A stretch of DNA of 64,000 bases. Origin: an uncultured Lachnospiraceae bacterium (GTDB lineage Bacteria; Bacillota; Clostridia; Lachnospirales; Lachnospiraceae). The number at the start of each line of letters is the position of its first letter. Positions within the stretch are counted from its first letter, which is position 1. The stretch is taken from contig CAJTQI010000003.1 of NCBI GenBank assembly GCA_910578645.1, positions 248,001 to 312,000 on the forward strand, written 5' to 3'. The notes beneath the pieces were generated by a model. That model was given only the letters and a program-made list of their open reading frames with translations. It was not told where the DNA came from and did no database searches. Both the position numbers and the translations under genes were made by a program. Below, in pieces: positions 17,448 to 26,126 of the stretch.

Positions 17448-18335
17448 ATGGCCTCGCCGGATATTGCGACAAACTGGAAGAAGGTCAAAGAACTGTCGGC
17501 ATGTATCGGGGATTATACATGGACAGCCTGGGATTATCTTGGGGAGGCTGGAATCGGTATTGTGACCTATGACGGCCGATTGAGATTTGCGAAGCCTTAT
17601 CCAGCATATCTGGCTTACTGCGGCGATTTCGACATTACTGGATACAGGCGGTCGATGAGTTATTTGCATGAAATTGTATTCGCGCTTAGAAAAACGCCTT
17701 ATATTGCGGTGCAATTGCCGAAGCATTATGGCAAAGAACCTATGTGCACGCCATGGTCGTTTTCGGTAACGGTTTCTTCCTGGACGTGGAAAGGACAGGA
17801 AGGAAAAAACTGTCTGGTGGAAATTTACTCTGACGCTCCGGAGGTCAAGTTGTTTGTCAATGGGGAAAGCGTCGGCAGAAAACCCGCTGGGGAAGAACAG
17901 GATTACCGCACCTTGTTTGATACGGCTTATGTATCGGGCAAGATTAAGGCGACGGCGTATTATGAAGACGGAACTACGGCGCATTATTCCCTGCGCACGG
18001 CAAAAGACGAGGAGGCCTTGTGCCTGCTTCCGGATAGGGTAAAGCTCGGAAAGGATGAGCTTGTCTACGTGGCAGTCGAACTTCGGGACAGAGAGGAAAC
18101 GCTGCAGACGGCGGCAGACCGGAAGATATGCCTGAGAGTGGAAAGAGTCGGGCATATGCAGGGATTCGGCTCTGCGAATCCGGTGTCGGAGGAAAATTTC
18201 TTCGATGAAAGCAGGACGACGTATTATGGAAGGGCGATGGCAGTGATTCGCTCGGGAGAGGATTCAGGGACAATCCGGCTGACTGCGTGGGCGGACGAAG
18301 CAGAAGAGGTGTCCATAGAGATAGAGGTAGAATAG
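17448..18335 (+). pseudogene. C-terminal fragment of a family-2 glycoside hydrolase (beta-galactosidase type)
   Basis: 296 codons. The first part (NWKKVKELSACIGDYTWTAWDYLGEAGIG) is the C-terminal end of the GH2 TIM barrel. It is followed by DUF4982- and Ig-like regions (VKLFVNGESVGRKP...). Full-length relatives are roughly 800 residues or more; the sugar-binding domain and most of the barrel with the acid/base glutamate are missing. The ATG at 17448 lies just past the break and has no good ribosome site. Probably a dead remnant left by the deletion that also cut the HxlR gene. Confidence 0.8.
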
Positions 18336-18347
18336 GAATGCAGTGGG

Positions 18348-18383
18348 AAGCTGCGGACTTCTAAGATAGGAGGCCGCAGCTTT
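18348..18383. terminator. Bidirectional terminator between the GH2 remnant and the channel gene
   Basis: AAGCTGCGG (18348-18356) pairs with CCGCAGCTT (18374-18382). It serves convergent genes. Confidence 0.65.
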
Positions 18384-18415
18384 ACTAAGTGTCTGCTTGC
18401 AGGCATTTGACAAGC

Positions 18416-19996
18416 TTATAAAAAGGCATCCGAAGCAAGACAGCTTAAGAGTTCCCATGCAGCGTCGCGCTCCCGTTTTTGCTCCGAAGTCAGCTCCTGA
18501 TAAGGACATAACATGGGATGCTGCCTTGCGAAATCGTTCCGAACAGGGCCGTAGCTCCAGTTATAAAACGTGTAAAACCGCAGCCACCGGGAATGGTCGA
18601 GCCTGCGGTACATATCCCGCATGGATTCCGATTGCCTATTTTTGACATATTCTTTGTTTGCCGCTTCAATGATGGCCGGAGTGATTTCGGTGATTGTCTC
18701 ATCGCTTAAGAGAATCCTTATTTTTGTCAGAATATGGTCTGCCGCAGATATTTTGGATTCCCTGTGGACGGTATCAAGTTCATCCCAACCAAGAGTGGGG
18801 TACGAGACAGACTTACGGAAAAGCTCATTGATTGCAACGGCGGCTTTGTTCAATGAGGTTCGCATAATCTGGTCCGGCGTATAAATATCTTCGTTTGCTC
18901 CAAAATAGGATACGCCGGGTGCTTTCTGGCTGCTGCGCAGATGGATTTGCCCTTGAATTTTATAGTAGCTGCTTAATCTCCAGAATATGTTCCAGCCGGC
19001 AGGTTCATCGTCGGTACAGATGATAATACGGTCAGCCTGTTCCAGAAGCGCGGAACACTGCTCCCAAGGCCCATCGTGAAAGATGAGAGAATCTGTTGAG
19101 GCAGATTCTTTGTTGAGTGAAAAAGTTTCGTGGAGGTGGCTGTGCATGGCAAGGAAGGTTACGGCATCCCCGAAAATATGGTAAGAGATATGTTGGTCTA
19201 CGGAGATGATGTTTGTCAGGATGGCCCGTTCAAGAATGCAGCGTCCGTAATTTTCAAAGCCGATGATTACTATGATATTTTCAGAACTGCACAGCGGCCT
19301 GGAACGCCAGTATTGTCTGGCGCAACAATCATAGCTGTGAAAAAAGCTGATATTCCCGGAAAGGGAATCCCGTCCGTTTGTTGTTCTCGCGTATACTTCT
19401 ACAGGCAAAGTATGTAGATTGGCAGCCCGGATATTGACGCCGATATCATTTTCTTTCATAAGAAAAATTTTGCACTTGGCGCCCATATTTTTTTTATGCG
19501 ATACGATTCGTAATGGGGAAGCGCTGATAAACAGGCAAGGATAGTCAGGAAATTCCATCTGATTATTTTTCTTTTCCCCAAAAATAATTATGGCAAGAGA
19601 ATCTTCTTTACAGATGTTTTTGGCCAGAGTACTGGCTTCCACTCCGTAATCGGCAAAATAATACCAGTTTTTCCTTCGCTGTAAACCAAGCAGGAAAAAG
19701 GGGAGTCCCTCGCTTGTGACGAAGGATATTACTGCGCCGAATAATGTCATCATAATACCGGCGGACAGGAAGAGAAAAACGGCTCCTACCGCATGGCCTA
19801 AAGGTGTTACGGGTGTCAGGTCACCGTAACCGACGGTAGTCAGTGTAACAAGAGAATACCAGACGGCATCGTTAAAAGAGCGGATGGAGGCAGCGCTGTC
19901 AGCATGTTCGGATAGATAGAGGACGGTCAGCAGGCCAATATATATGATAAAAAGAAATATAGTTATGCGCAGATAAAGTTTCGGATTTCTCTTCAT
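18416..19996 (-). CDS. Potassium channel with nucleotide-binding-like region and C-terminal RyR domain
   Basis: 526 residues from the ATG at 19996 (MKRNPKLYLR), preceded by GGAGA; a longer frame upstream runs into the cotJC terminator. Two membrane spans flank a pore helix and the selectivity filter TTVGYGD at residues 53-59. A long RCK/TrkA-like cytosolic region follows (for example NIIVIIGFENYGRCILERA). The last about 65 residues (HSRWLRFYTFYNWSYGPVRN through HPMLCPYQEL) match the RyR domain of ryanodine receptors, found in some bacterial proteins as a ligand-binding module. The gating ligand is unknown. Confidence 0.8.
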   Translation of the reverse strand: MKRNPKLYLRITIFLFIIYIGLLTVLYLSEHADSAASIRSFNDAVWYSLVTLTTVGYGDLTPVTPLGHAVGAVFLFLSAGIMMTLFGAVISFVTSEGLPFFLLGLQRRKNWYYFADYGVEASTLAKNICKEDSLAIIIFGEKKNNQMEFPDYPCLFISASPLRIVSHKKNMGAKCKIFLMKENDIGVNIRAANLHTLPVEVYARTTNGRDSLSGNISFFHSYDCCARQYWRSRPLCSSENIIVIIGFENYGRCILERAILTNIISVDQHISYHIFGDAVTFLAMHSHLHETFSLNKESASTDSLIFHDGPWEQCSALLEQADRIIICTDDEPAGWNIFWRLSSYYKIQGQIHLRSSQKAPGVSYFGANEDIYTPDQIMRTSLNKAAVAINELFRKSVSYPTLGWDELDTVHRESKISAADHILTKIRILLSDETITEITPAIIEAANKEYVKNRQSESMRDMYRRLDHSRWLRFYTFYNWSYGPVRNDFARQHPMLCPYQELTSEQKRERDAAWELLSCLASDAFL

Positions 19997-20107
19997 AAGG
20001 AGCCGTCTCCTTTGCCGTATTTTCTGTGAGAGCTTAAGATTTAATATTAAGAATATTATACATATTTTTGAGAGACAGGTAAATATGAAATAAACCGCAG
20101 AACCTGA

Positions 20108-20150
20108 AAAAGAATGATTCCATGTCATATGATTTCAGCATGGAACCACT
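20108..20150 (-). terminator. Terminator of the cotJ operon (minus strand)
   Basis: On the minus strand, AGTGGTTCCATG (20150-20139) pairs with CATGGAATCATT (20124-20113), followed by CTTTTTC. It lies just after the cotJC stop and so belongs to the interrupted operon. Confidence 0.7.
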
Positions 20151-20184
20151 CTTCTTGGTCAATGTCCTATGTCACTGTTTATTT

Positions 20185-20391
20185 TTAGTTTCCTTTACAA
20201 TAGTCAAATCCCGGATTGAATGCATAGAAATTCTTGGAATCAAGACGGTCCTGTACGATGCGCAGGGCTTCACCGAACCTCTGGAAGTGTACAACTTCCC
20301 TTGCACGTAGGAACTTAATTGGTTCACATACTTCCTGGTCATGGACGAGCCTTAAGATATTGTCATAGGTCGTACGGGCCTTTTGCTCTGC
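20185..20391 (-). pseudogene. cotJC: cotJC, 3' part (codons 136-202), separated by the element
   Basis: The minus-strand frame reads EQKARTTYDNILRLVHDQEV...FYAFNPGFDYCKGN and stops at 20185. It is the C-terminal third of CotJC, a spore-coat protein of the manganese-catalase family. The frame has no start of its own. The codons before it, inside the element, lead within three codons to a TAG (20398-20400). The 5' part lies at 57018-57424. Joining the two at the shared GCAGA (minus strand) gives E-D-M-A-A-E-Q-K without a gap. It is intact apart from the insertion. Confidence 0.93.
20387..20391. other. Left attachment-site core
   Basis: TCTGC shared with the right junction. Serine recombinases cross over at a central dinucleotide, so the true exchange point lies within these five bases. 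The 8-mer around it (GCAGCAGA against GCCGCAGA on the minus strand) differs at one base. Confidence 0.8.
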
Positions 20392-20760
20392 TGCACTCTA
20401 GTATTCATAACATGAAATATCAAATAGAAAGGAAAAACAAGCCAATATTTATGGGAAAGGAATCATTAGAATGGTTCCTTTTTTATCTGTGTCAGAAGTT
20501 GCATATAAATTGAAATCATAATAAGTATCCATTCAAGAACCGTTGATGTGGTTCTTTTTTATTGTCCGTTTGGTCGGACAAGGGTAGTATATCACAAATT
20601 TTATATTAAATGGAACCATGAATGGATGTTCCGCCAGGAGGTGAAGGAAGATGAAAAAATTCGTCGTGACAATCCGAGCTGCCCCATTGCTTGTGGCTTG
20701 AAAAAGGATAAACAGAGGCAGAAATTAAAAAACAGACATTAATTTTTGGAGGGAATTAAT
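20392..20760 (+). other. Left-end regulatory region with terminators, operator-like palindrome and possible small ORFs
   Basis: Two rho-independent terminators lie at 20457-20485 (AAGGAATCATT/AATGGTTCCTT plus T6) and 20535-20562 (AAGAACC/GGTTCTT plus T6). They isolate the element from cotJC. A 7-bp inverted repeat TTGTCCG/CGGACAA at 20562-20581 overlaps a possible promoter (TTGTCC, then TAGTAT at 20586). AGGAGGTGA at 20636-20644 is a very strong ribosome site before ATG 20651, which opens a 16-codon frame. A GTG at 20641 opens a 33-codon frame with two cysteines. Either could be a leader peptide to parA; neither is certain. Confidence 0.5.
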
Positions 20761-21567
20761 ATGTGTAAAATTATTGCAGTTGCAAACCAGAAGGGCGGGG
20801 TAGGCAAGACAACAACCGCCATTAACTTAGGGATAGGGTTGGCCAACAGAGGAAACAAGGTTCTTTTAGTAGACCTGGACCCACAGGGCAATGCAACCCA
20901 AGGGCTCGGGTTCGATGCTGACGCCCTGGAAATTACCGTAGCTACTATGCTGCGGAAAATGATAAGCAAGGATTATGCATTTACTGAAAGATATGGCATT
21001 ATGGAGCATCCGGAAGGGATAAGCCTGATGCCTGCAAATATAGAACTGTCAGTGCTAGAGACGGAATTGATATCCCTGCTGTTTGGCAGGGAGAAGATGC
21101 TTCAGACATACCTGAACAGGGTACGTGACGGATATGACTATATTGTCATTGACTGTATGCCCTCGCTGAACCTGGTCACAATCAATGCACTTGTGGCGGC
21201 GGACGAGGTCATTATTCCGCTCCATGCGCAGTATTATAGCGTAAGAGGATTGGAGCAGCTTCTGCAGACGGTCAGCTCAGTCAAGTTAAATGGGCTTAAT
21301 GGCAATTTAAAAATATCCGGAATCCTTTACACATGCGTCAATGACCGTACGACATCATTTCGTGATGTGCAGAAAATACTAAATGAGGCATATGGGGAAA
21401 ATATCCGGATTTATAAGAATTATATTCCACGTAGTGTAAAAGCAGAAGAAGCACCTGCAAATGGACAGAGTATATATGAATATGATGTTGCCGGTAAAGT
21501 TGCCTTTGCATATGGCAGGTTTACGGATGAGTTCCTTGCCAGGGAAACAGAGGTAGAAGGGCGGTGA
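20761..21567 (+). CDS. parA: ParA/Soj family partition ATPase
   Basis: 268 residues from the ATG at 20761, with GGAGGG just upstream. Deviant Walker A KGGVGKTTTAINLG near residue 11, DLDPQGNATQGLG, and IDCMPSL as Walker B. ParA ATPases move DNA with a ParB partner bound at parS. Its presence suggests the element exists at times as a replicating circle and needs stable inheritance. The next gene, 4 bases downstream, sits in the parB position. Confidence 0.93.
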   Translation: MCKIIAVANQKGGVGKTTTAINLGIGLANRGNKVLLVDLDPQGNATQGLGFDADALEITVATMLRKMISKDYAFTERYGIMEHPEGISLMPANIELSVLETELISLLFGREKMLQTYLNRVRDGYDYIVIDCMPSLNLVTINALVAADEVIIPLHAQYYSVRGLEQLLQTVSSVKLNGLNGNLKISGILYTCVNDRTTSFRDVQKILNEAYGENIRIYKNYIPRSVKAEEAPANGQSIYEYDVAGKVAFAYGRFTDEFLARETEVEGR

Positions 21568-21571
21568 CAGA

Positions 21572-22405
21572 ATGGGTGTTAAGTTCAATGTGGCTGACTT
21601 AGGCAGAGTGGGCCTAGTAAATCCAGAACAGGTGAATTACAGGGATTCTATTGAGATTATCAAGGATGAATCTATTAAAGTACAGAAATCATTTGTGAAA
21701 ATCGGGTGGTATTTAAAACATATACGAGACAATGAGATGTACAGGGAAGATGGATTTACGAACATATATGAATGTGCTGCAAGCCAACTTGGGTATTCCC
21801 AGTCTACAGCCTCAAGGCTCATCAGTATATGTGAGAAGTTCTCAAAAGGACATAATTCTCCTGAACTGGATGAAAAATATGCAGGATTTGATAAGTCACA
21901 GATGATTGAGATGCTCCCGATGGGAGCTGAGCAGATTGAAAAAGTAACTCCGGATATGACCGTGAAACAGATACGTGAAATAAAAACAGAAAAGAGGGAT
22001 GAGAGTGTTAATCTCCAAGAAGATGACAATATTCCTGGGCAGACAAGCATTGAGGAAGATTTTCCGATGTATATGCCAGGAGGAGGGGAAGAAACGCAGG
22101 ATGCACCAATGATTGAGACGGAAGTTTTTAGTCCCAATGTTGGGGTTGTTGACGGTGAATACCAAACTGTGGAGGCAGGGACAAAAGATAATGAGGATTT
22201 CAGGCAAACAGGAAGAAATATTTATTTTAGTGACAATGAAATAGAGGCACTGAGGGATGCAGTAAGGGAATGGTGTAAGATGATGGGAACTGGTGAGCAG
22301 GAGGCATGTGATTCCGTTGGAGAACGATTACAAAACGGATTAGGTTCAGCTTTGAAAAAACTGTATAAAGGGACAAACGGTGAGAGGTGTTATAAGGATT
22401 ATTAA
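21572..22405 (+). CDS. ParB-position DNA-binding protein
   Basis: 277 residues. The first half has an alpha-helical DNA-binding look: SFVKIGWYLKHIRDNEMYRE (DUF3102-like) and a helix-turn-helix GYSQSTASRLISICEKF near residues 70-90. A disordered acidic linker leads to a C-terminal helical part. It lacks the classical ParB GERRxxA box. Position directly after parA suggests it is the partition partner or a regulator. It is a candidate for binding the recurrent palindrome TATGCGACGTCGCATA (inference). Confidence 0.65.
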   Translation: MGVKFNVADLGRVGLVNPEQVNYRDSIEIIKDESIKVQKSFVKIGWYLKHIRDNEMYREDGFTNIYECAASQLGYSQSTASRLISICEKFSKGHNSPELDEKYAGFDKSQMIEMLPMGAEQIEKVTPDMTVKQIREIKTEKRDESVNLQEDDNIPGQTSIEEDFPMYMPGGGEETQDAPMIETEVFSPNVGVVDGEYQTVEAGTKDNEDFRQTGRNIYFSDNEIEALRDAVREWCKMMGTGEQEACDSVGERLQNGLGSALKKLYKGTNGERCYKDY

Positions 22406-22615
22406 ATGAAAATTAACGTAAGAGAGACTACAGTGGCAAGATATACAATTGAAATTGATGTGGCAAAAGGAGGAGTGGGGAAAGTGTATGATGAACTGTC
22501 TAGTGCGCTTTGTGTGAATGATATTATTGACGTTGAAGCGTTTATGAATGAAAAAGGCGTACATTATATTACGACGGAAGAAGACATAAATTCAAGAATA
22601 AAAGTGTGGAGGTAA
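22406..22615 (+). CDS. Small protein of unknown function
   Basis: 69 residues, beginning at the base after the upstream stop, so cotranscribed with parA. MKINVRETTVARYTIEIDVA then a helix and VHYITTEEDINSRIKVW. The pattern of a beta strand followed by a helix recalls small DpnD/PcfM-like proteins, but this is not firm. Confidence 0.55.
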   Translation: MKINVRETTVARYTIEIDVAKGGVGKVYDELSSALCVNDIIDVEAFMNEKGVHYITTEEDINSRIKVWR

Positions 22616-22695
22616 AAATGAAGCAAGCATTAAGGAATGTAGCAAATAGAACATCCATATAGCTATATATTGCAACTGCAAAAATATATAGAAAA

Positions 22696-22756
22696 CCCGC
22701 CAAACTTCCTCCAAATTTTTGGCGGGCAGAAAGGGCAGCCTAAAGGCTGCTTTTTC
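22696..22756 (+). terminator. Tandem hairpins ending the par operon
   Basis: CCCGCCAAA (22696-22704) pairs with TTTGGCGGG (22718-22726). A second stem GCAGCC/GGCTGC (22735-22750, loop TAAA) is followed by TTTTT. The second is a clear intrinsic terminator; the first may be a regulatory hairpin. Confidence 0.8.
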
Positions 22757-22800
22757 TGTTGGGGATACACAGGCATTTTTGCCAGAAAGGATAAAGAGCA

Positions 22801-23877
22801 GTGACTGATAAAAACAGGAATGAGGAACTCCAAAAGCAATTGCAGGAGATAACAGACAGATTGGAGCAGGGTGTCCGGGATGTTTTCACAAGTGAAAACT
22901 ATAAGAAATACTTGTCAGCGATGTCCAGGTTCCATAATTATTCTCTCAATAATATTTTGTTGATTGCTATGCAGAAGCCAGATGCAACATTGATAGCCGG
23001 ATATACCGCATGGAAAAAGCTACATGGACGCCAAGTAATGAGAGGGGAAAGAGGCATAAAAATCTTAGCGCCGGCACCGTATACAGTAAAAAGGGATATT
23101 ACCAAGACAGACCCTATAACACAGAAACCGGTTATCGGGGAAGATGGCAGGCCGGAAACAGAGGAACGGGAAGTTGTTATACCGGCATATAAGATTGTGT
23201 CAGTTTTTGATGTGAGCCAGACAGAGGGAAAGGAAATACCAACGCTTGGGATTAATGAACTTACCGGAGATATCAAAGATTATGACACTTTTTTTAAGGC
23301 ATTGTGTATGAGCTGCCCAGTTCAGGTTTCCTTTGAAAAAATAAGCACCAATGCAAAAGGGTATTTTTCACATGCTGAAAACCGAATAGCGGTTAAAGAG
23401 GGAATGAGCCAGATGCAGATAGTAAAGACAACACTCCATGAAATGGCACATCAGAAGCTTCATTCCGGGCAGGAGCAACAGGATAGGAGTACAAAGGAAA
23501 TAGAAGCAGAAAGCGTGGCTTATGTTGTTTGTCAACATTATGGAATTGATACGTCAGATTACAGTTTTTCTTATGTTGCCGGATGGTCTGAAGGAAAGGA
23601 GATACCTGAGCTGAGGGATTCACTGGATACAGTCAGAAAAGCTTCACTTGAACTGATATATAGTATTGATACATCTCTGGAAGAGATTAACTACATAATG
23701 GAAGCAAAAAGGTCTGTGGCAATAGATACAGACAAAAGGCCGTCCCTTGTTGAAAATCTGCATAGAAAACAGGAACAAGTTAAGGCCAGGGATATAGAGT
23801 TTCCCAAGACAGGGATAGCTATAATGAGCCAGAGTGTAGAAAAGGATAGAAGGGAGGCGAGGAATAGTGGAAGATAA
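22801..23877 (+). CDS. ArdC-like ssDNA-binding / zinc-metallopeptidase protein
   Basis: 358 residues with a GTG start. The N-terminal ArdC-type domain (YLSAMSRFHNYSLNNILLI, AGYTAWKKLHGRQVMRGERGIKILAP) is followed by a metallopeptidase region with HEMAHQKLH as zinc motif and a downstream EAESVAYVV glutamate. ArdC proteins are antirestriction factors that protect incoming single-stranded plasmid DNA. A typical early-entry gene of conjugative elements. Confidence 0.85.
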   Translation: MTDKNRNEELQKQLQEITDRLEQGVRDVFTSENYKKYLSAMSRFHNYSLNNILLIAMQKPDATLIAGYTAWKKLHGRQVMRGERGIKILAPAPYTVKRDITKTDPITQKPVIGEDGRPETEEREVVIPAYKIVSVFDVSQTEGKEIPTLGINELTGDIKDYDTFFKALCMSCPVQVSFEKISTNAKGYFSHAENRIAVKEGMSQMQIVKTTLHEMAHQKLHSGQEQQDRSTKEIEAESVAYVVCQHYGIDTSDYSFSYVAGWSEGKEIPELRDSLDTVRKASLELIYSIDTSLEEINYIMEAKRSVAIDTDKRPSLVENLHRKQEQVKARDIEFPKTGIAIMSQSVEKDRREARNSGR

Positions 23878-24076
23878 ATTTACACAGTTTACACTGGAGG
23901 AAATCTATTTTATAAGAAATTGTGGCAATGACAATAAAAGAGAAACTGTAAATGTGTTTAAAAAATATTTAAAATTTGCCACGGAAGATTTAGCAGAAAT
24001 CATACAAAATTCAATAAAGAAAATACAGGGACTGTCGGAAGAGGAGTTCCGCGAACTTAGGAATTATCCTGTCTGA
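23867..24076 (+). CDS. Small protein of unknown function
   Basis: 69 residues, GTG start, overlapping the ArdC-like gene by 11 bases. Helical, with a charged pattern (FTLEEIYFIRNCGNDNKRET...LSEEEFRELRNYPV). Found in an operon-like run before the replication-like gene. Not recognised. Confidence 0.5.
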   Translation: MEDKFTQFTLEEIYFIRNCGNDNKRETVNVFKKYLKFATEDLAEIIQNSIKKIQGLSEEEFRELRNYPV

Positions 24077-24113
24077 GACAGGGAGAGATATTGGTCCGGA
24101 GGGAGAGATATTT

Positions 24114-25088
24114 ATGTCGAATGTAATCAGGGTAGTAAAGAACTGCAATTACACAACTTTAAGCAATTACCATTTCCGAGACAAGAGACTGTCATGGAAA
24201 GCGAAGGGCCTGCTGTCAACAATGCTGTCCCTGCCGGATGACTGGAATTATACGATTGAAGGACTTGCAAGCTTGTCAGACGATGGGATTAAATCCACAA
24301 ATAGTGGGCTTGCAGAACTGGAAAGGTGCGGCTACCTGGTGCGTAAACAATTGCGGGATGAGAATGGACATTTTATTGCGATGGAATATACAATCTATGA
24401 ACAGGCAGCCGTGGGAACGGATGAGGAGGACAGAAGACGGGAAATGGCGTCAGAGAGGACGGCAGCCAAAGTGCCAGAGGAAACGGAACTTCCGTTATGC
24501 CAAAATGGACAAACGGCTGAAAATGAGGTATTCCCACCGTTATGCCCAAAACGGCAAACGGGGAAACGGTTTGCCGGAAAAGGTATGCAATTAAATACTA
24601 ATATATTAAATACTAAAGAATTAAATACTTATTATTCTTCCTCTTCTCAGACAGAGGCAGCGCGAAAATCCATGCCTGTAAATGGATGCCAGGACAATAG
24701 CAGGGATGAGGAGGAGAACAAGCAAGGATACCTGCGCAAACGGCTTAAAGTGGACGGTCTTATTACCAAATGTACCCCTGGGATTGTGGAAGCAGTATTT
24801 GGAGCATTGTGTGAACGGGATAAAGAATTTAAGGAGCTTATGACACCCAAGGCATTAGAACAGGTATGCCTTGCCGTATTGAACAAGCAGAGATGTGAGC
24901 CAATCCGGATGCTGTCAAACTTAATCAATACATACTTGGACAATATTATGCTTGGGATTAAGGCTGCAGGGGATAGTGGAGGGGATAACCAGATGTTGTA
25001 TCCTGGCAGGAGCAAAAATACATTTGGCCATTTTCAACAGAACCAGTATGATTTTGAAGCTTTGGAGAAGGAAGTGTTGAGCAATTAG
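24114..25088 (+). CDS. Helix-turn-helix replication-initiator-like protein (DUF6017-like C-terminus)
   Basis: 324 residues. The N-terminal winged helix (HFRDKRLSWKAKGLLSTMLSL, LSDDGIKSTNSGLAELERCGYL) is the kind found in DnaD/RepA-like initiators. A Ser-rich linker leads to a C-terminal domain (LRKRLKVDGLITKC, MLSNLINTYLDNIM) that fits DUF6017. Proteins with this layout are common on clostridial conjugative elements and are assumed to start replication. Together with parA this suggests extrachromosomal replication. A copy of the 16-bp palindrome begins 2 bases after the stop codon. Confidence 0.7.
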   Translation: MSNVIRVVKNCNYTTLSNYHFRDKRLSWKAKGLLSTMLSLPDDWNYTIEGLASLSDDGIKSTNSGLAELERCGYLVRKQLRDENGHFIAMEYTIYEQAAVGTDEEDRRREMASERTAAKVPEETELPLCQNGQTAENEVFPPLCPKRQTGKRFAGKGMQLNTNILNTKELNTYYSSSSQTEAARKSMPVNGCQDNSRDEEENKQGYLRKRLKVDGLITKCTPGIVEAVFGALCERDKEFKELMTPKALEQVCLAVLNKQRCEPIRMLSNLINTYLDNIMLGIKAAGDSGGDNQMLYPGRSKNTFGHFQQNQYDFEALEKEVLSN

Positions 25089-25089
25089 A

Positions 25090-25105
25090 TATGCGACGTC
25101 GCATA
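25090..25105. repeat. Palindrome TATGCGACGTCGCATA, copy 1
   Basis: Perfect 16-bp palindrome just after the stop of the replication-like gene. Same length and same central ACGT as the chromosomal parS site, but the arms differ. Confidence 0.9.
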
Positions 25106-25176
25106 CCCGGAGAGAAAGTGAAAGGGGTGGAAGGTTATATAAAAATTTTCAGAAAGAAAAACAGAATATAGAGTAA

Positions 25177-25240
25177 CAGATATTGACTTCCTGAAAAATA
25201 TGCAGGAAGTTTTTTATTGGGATATGCGACGTCGCATATC
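25177..25240 (+). promoter_or_regulatory. Terminator plus palindrome module, copy 2 of the palindrome
   Basis: CTTCCT/AGGAAG hairpin followed by TTTTTTATT, then the 20-bp perfect palindrome GATATGCGACGTCGCATATC at 25221-25240, 15 bases before the ATG of the next gene. Nearly the same module recurs at 30131-30176. Confidence 0.85.
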
Positions 25241-25255
25241 CAGGGAAGGAGAAAT

Positions 25256-26041
25256 ATGGCATCAGGAACAGTAATAGAGAGCATCAACAATATGGACAAT
25301 GTAGAAGAGTTATTGAAAATTATGTTGGTTGGGAACATGCTCCAAGAGCATCAACAGATTAATATCTTATTGGAGCAGATAAAAGTAATGGAAGAAAATC
25401 AGTCGGCGGTTTTGCAGGAGCTTGCAGACTTAAAAAAGCAACTAAATGACATGCAGGAAGGAAAAAAGAGTAAGCTTCTTGCAAATTTTATGGGGAAAAC
25501 AAAAGAAGTGGCAAAAGCACAAAGAACCCACCTGCAGGGAATTAAGAAAGACCTTAATGAAAAAGCGAAACAGGTTGTACAGCATTTCAAAAATGCAGGA
25601 ATAAAAGCACTTTACAATGTCTGTAACCTGCTTGGAGTACAGGACAAGCTAATTGCTCTGAGGGACCAAGCACGCAGTTCAGAAATGCATATGAAAAATG
25701 CTGTAGAAAAAATTGCAATAATTGAGACAGAACTTACAAGTGCATCAGTACATTTTAAAAATGCTGGCAGGATTATTAGTGGGAAAGAAAACGCTGTAAC
25801 TATGAAACAGGAGGAAAATCAAGCAGGGCGTAAAAACATTTCCTTACTTAAAATACTGAAAGCACACTATAAAAAATTTCAGAAGAGGTATGCGGAAAAG
25901 GCGGAAAAATTAGATAAGGCAATTGAGAAATATAAAATGTTAGAGAAAAGGGCATCCGTATTGGATAAGCTGTCAGAAAATAAAGAAAAGGTTTTTTCTG
26001 ATAAGAGCATGGATTCTAAGAGAATTGAAAATGTCCGGTAA
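25256..26041 (+). CDS. Coiled-coil protein of unknown function (DUF6674-like)
   Basis: 261 residues from the ATG at 25256, preceded by AAGGAGA; the longer frame starts inside the palindrome. Almost entirely helical and lysine-rich, with coiled-coil heptads near residues 40-80 and 190-235. The pattern resembles DUF6674, a family of clostridial mobile elements. No signal peptide. Role in transfer unknown. Confidence 0.6.
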   Translation: MASGTVIESINNMDNVEELLKIMLVGNMLQEHQQINILLEQIKVMEENQSAVLQELADLKKQLNDMQEGKKSKLLANFMGKTKEVAKAQRTHLQGIKKDLNEKAKQVVQHFKNAGIKALYNVCNLLGVQDKLIALRDQARSSEMHMKNAVEKIAIIETELTSASVHFKNAGRIISGKENAVTMKQEENQAGRKNISLLKILKAHYKKFQKRYAEKAEKLDKAIEKYKMLEKRASVLDKLSENKEKVFSDKSMDSKRIENVR

Positions 26042-26067
26042 ATATATGTGTAAATAATTGTTTGCAA

Positions 26068-26083
26068 TATGCGACGTCGCATA
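26068..26083. repeat. Palindrome TATGCGACGTCGCATA, copy 3
   Basis: Perfect copy in the gap before the PcfB-like gene. Confidence 0.9.
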
Positions 26084-26126
26084 AGTTTTATGCTGAGTAT
26101 TAAAAAGACGAAAAGAGGTGAGATGT

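Noticed and set aside
17208..18155. 315-codon minus-strand ORF
   Set aside because: It is antisense to the clear GH2 and HxlR remnants and has no recognisable domain or start signal.
17448..18335. Functional small glycosidase
   Set aside because: The catalytic part of the GH2 barrel is missing and the start has no ribosome site, so it is listed as a remnant.
20598..20742. A firm small gene before parA
   Set aside because: Two overlapping frames compete and neither shows a known family. Only the strong ribosome site is recorded.
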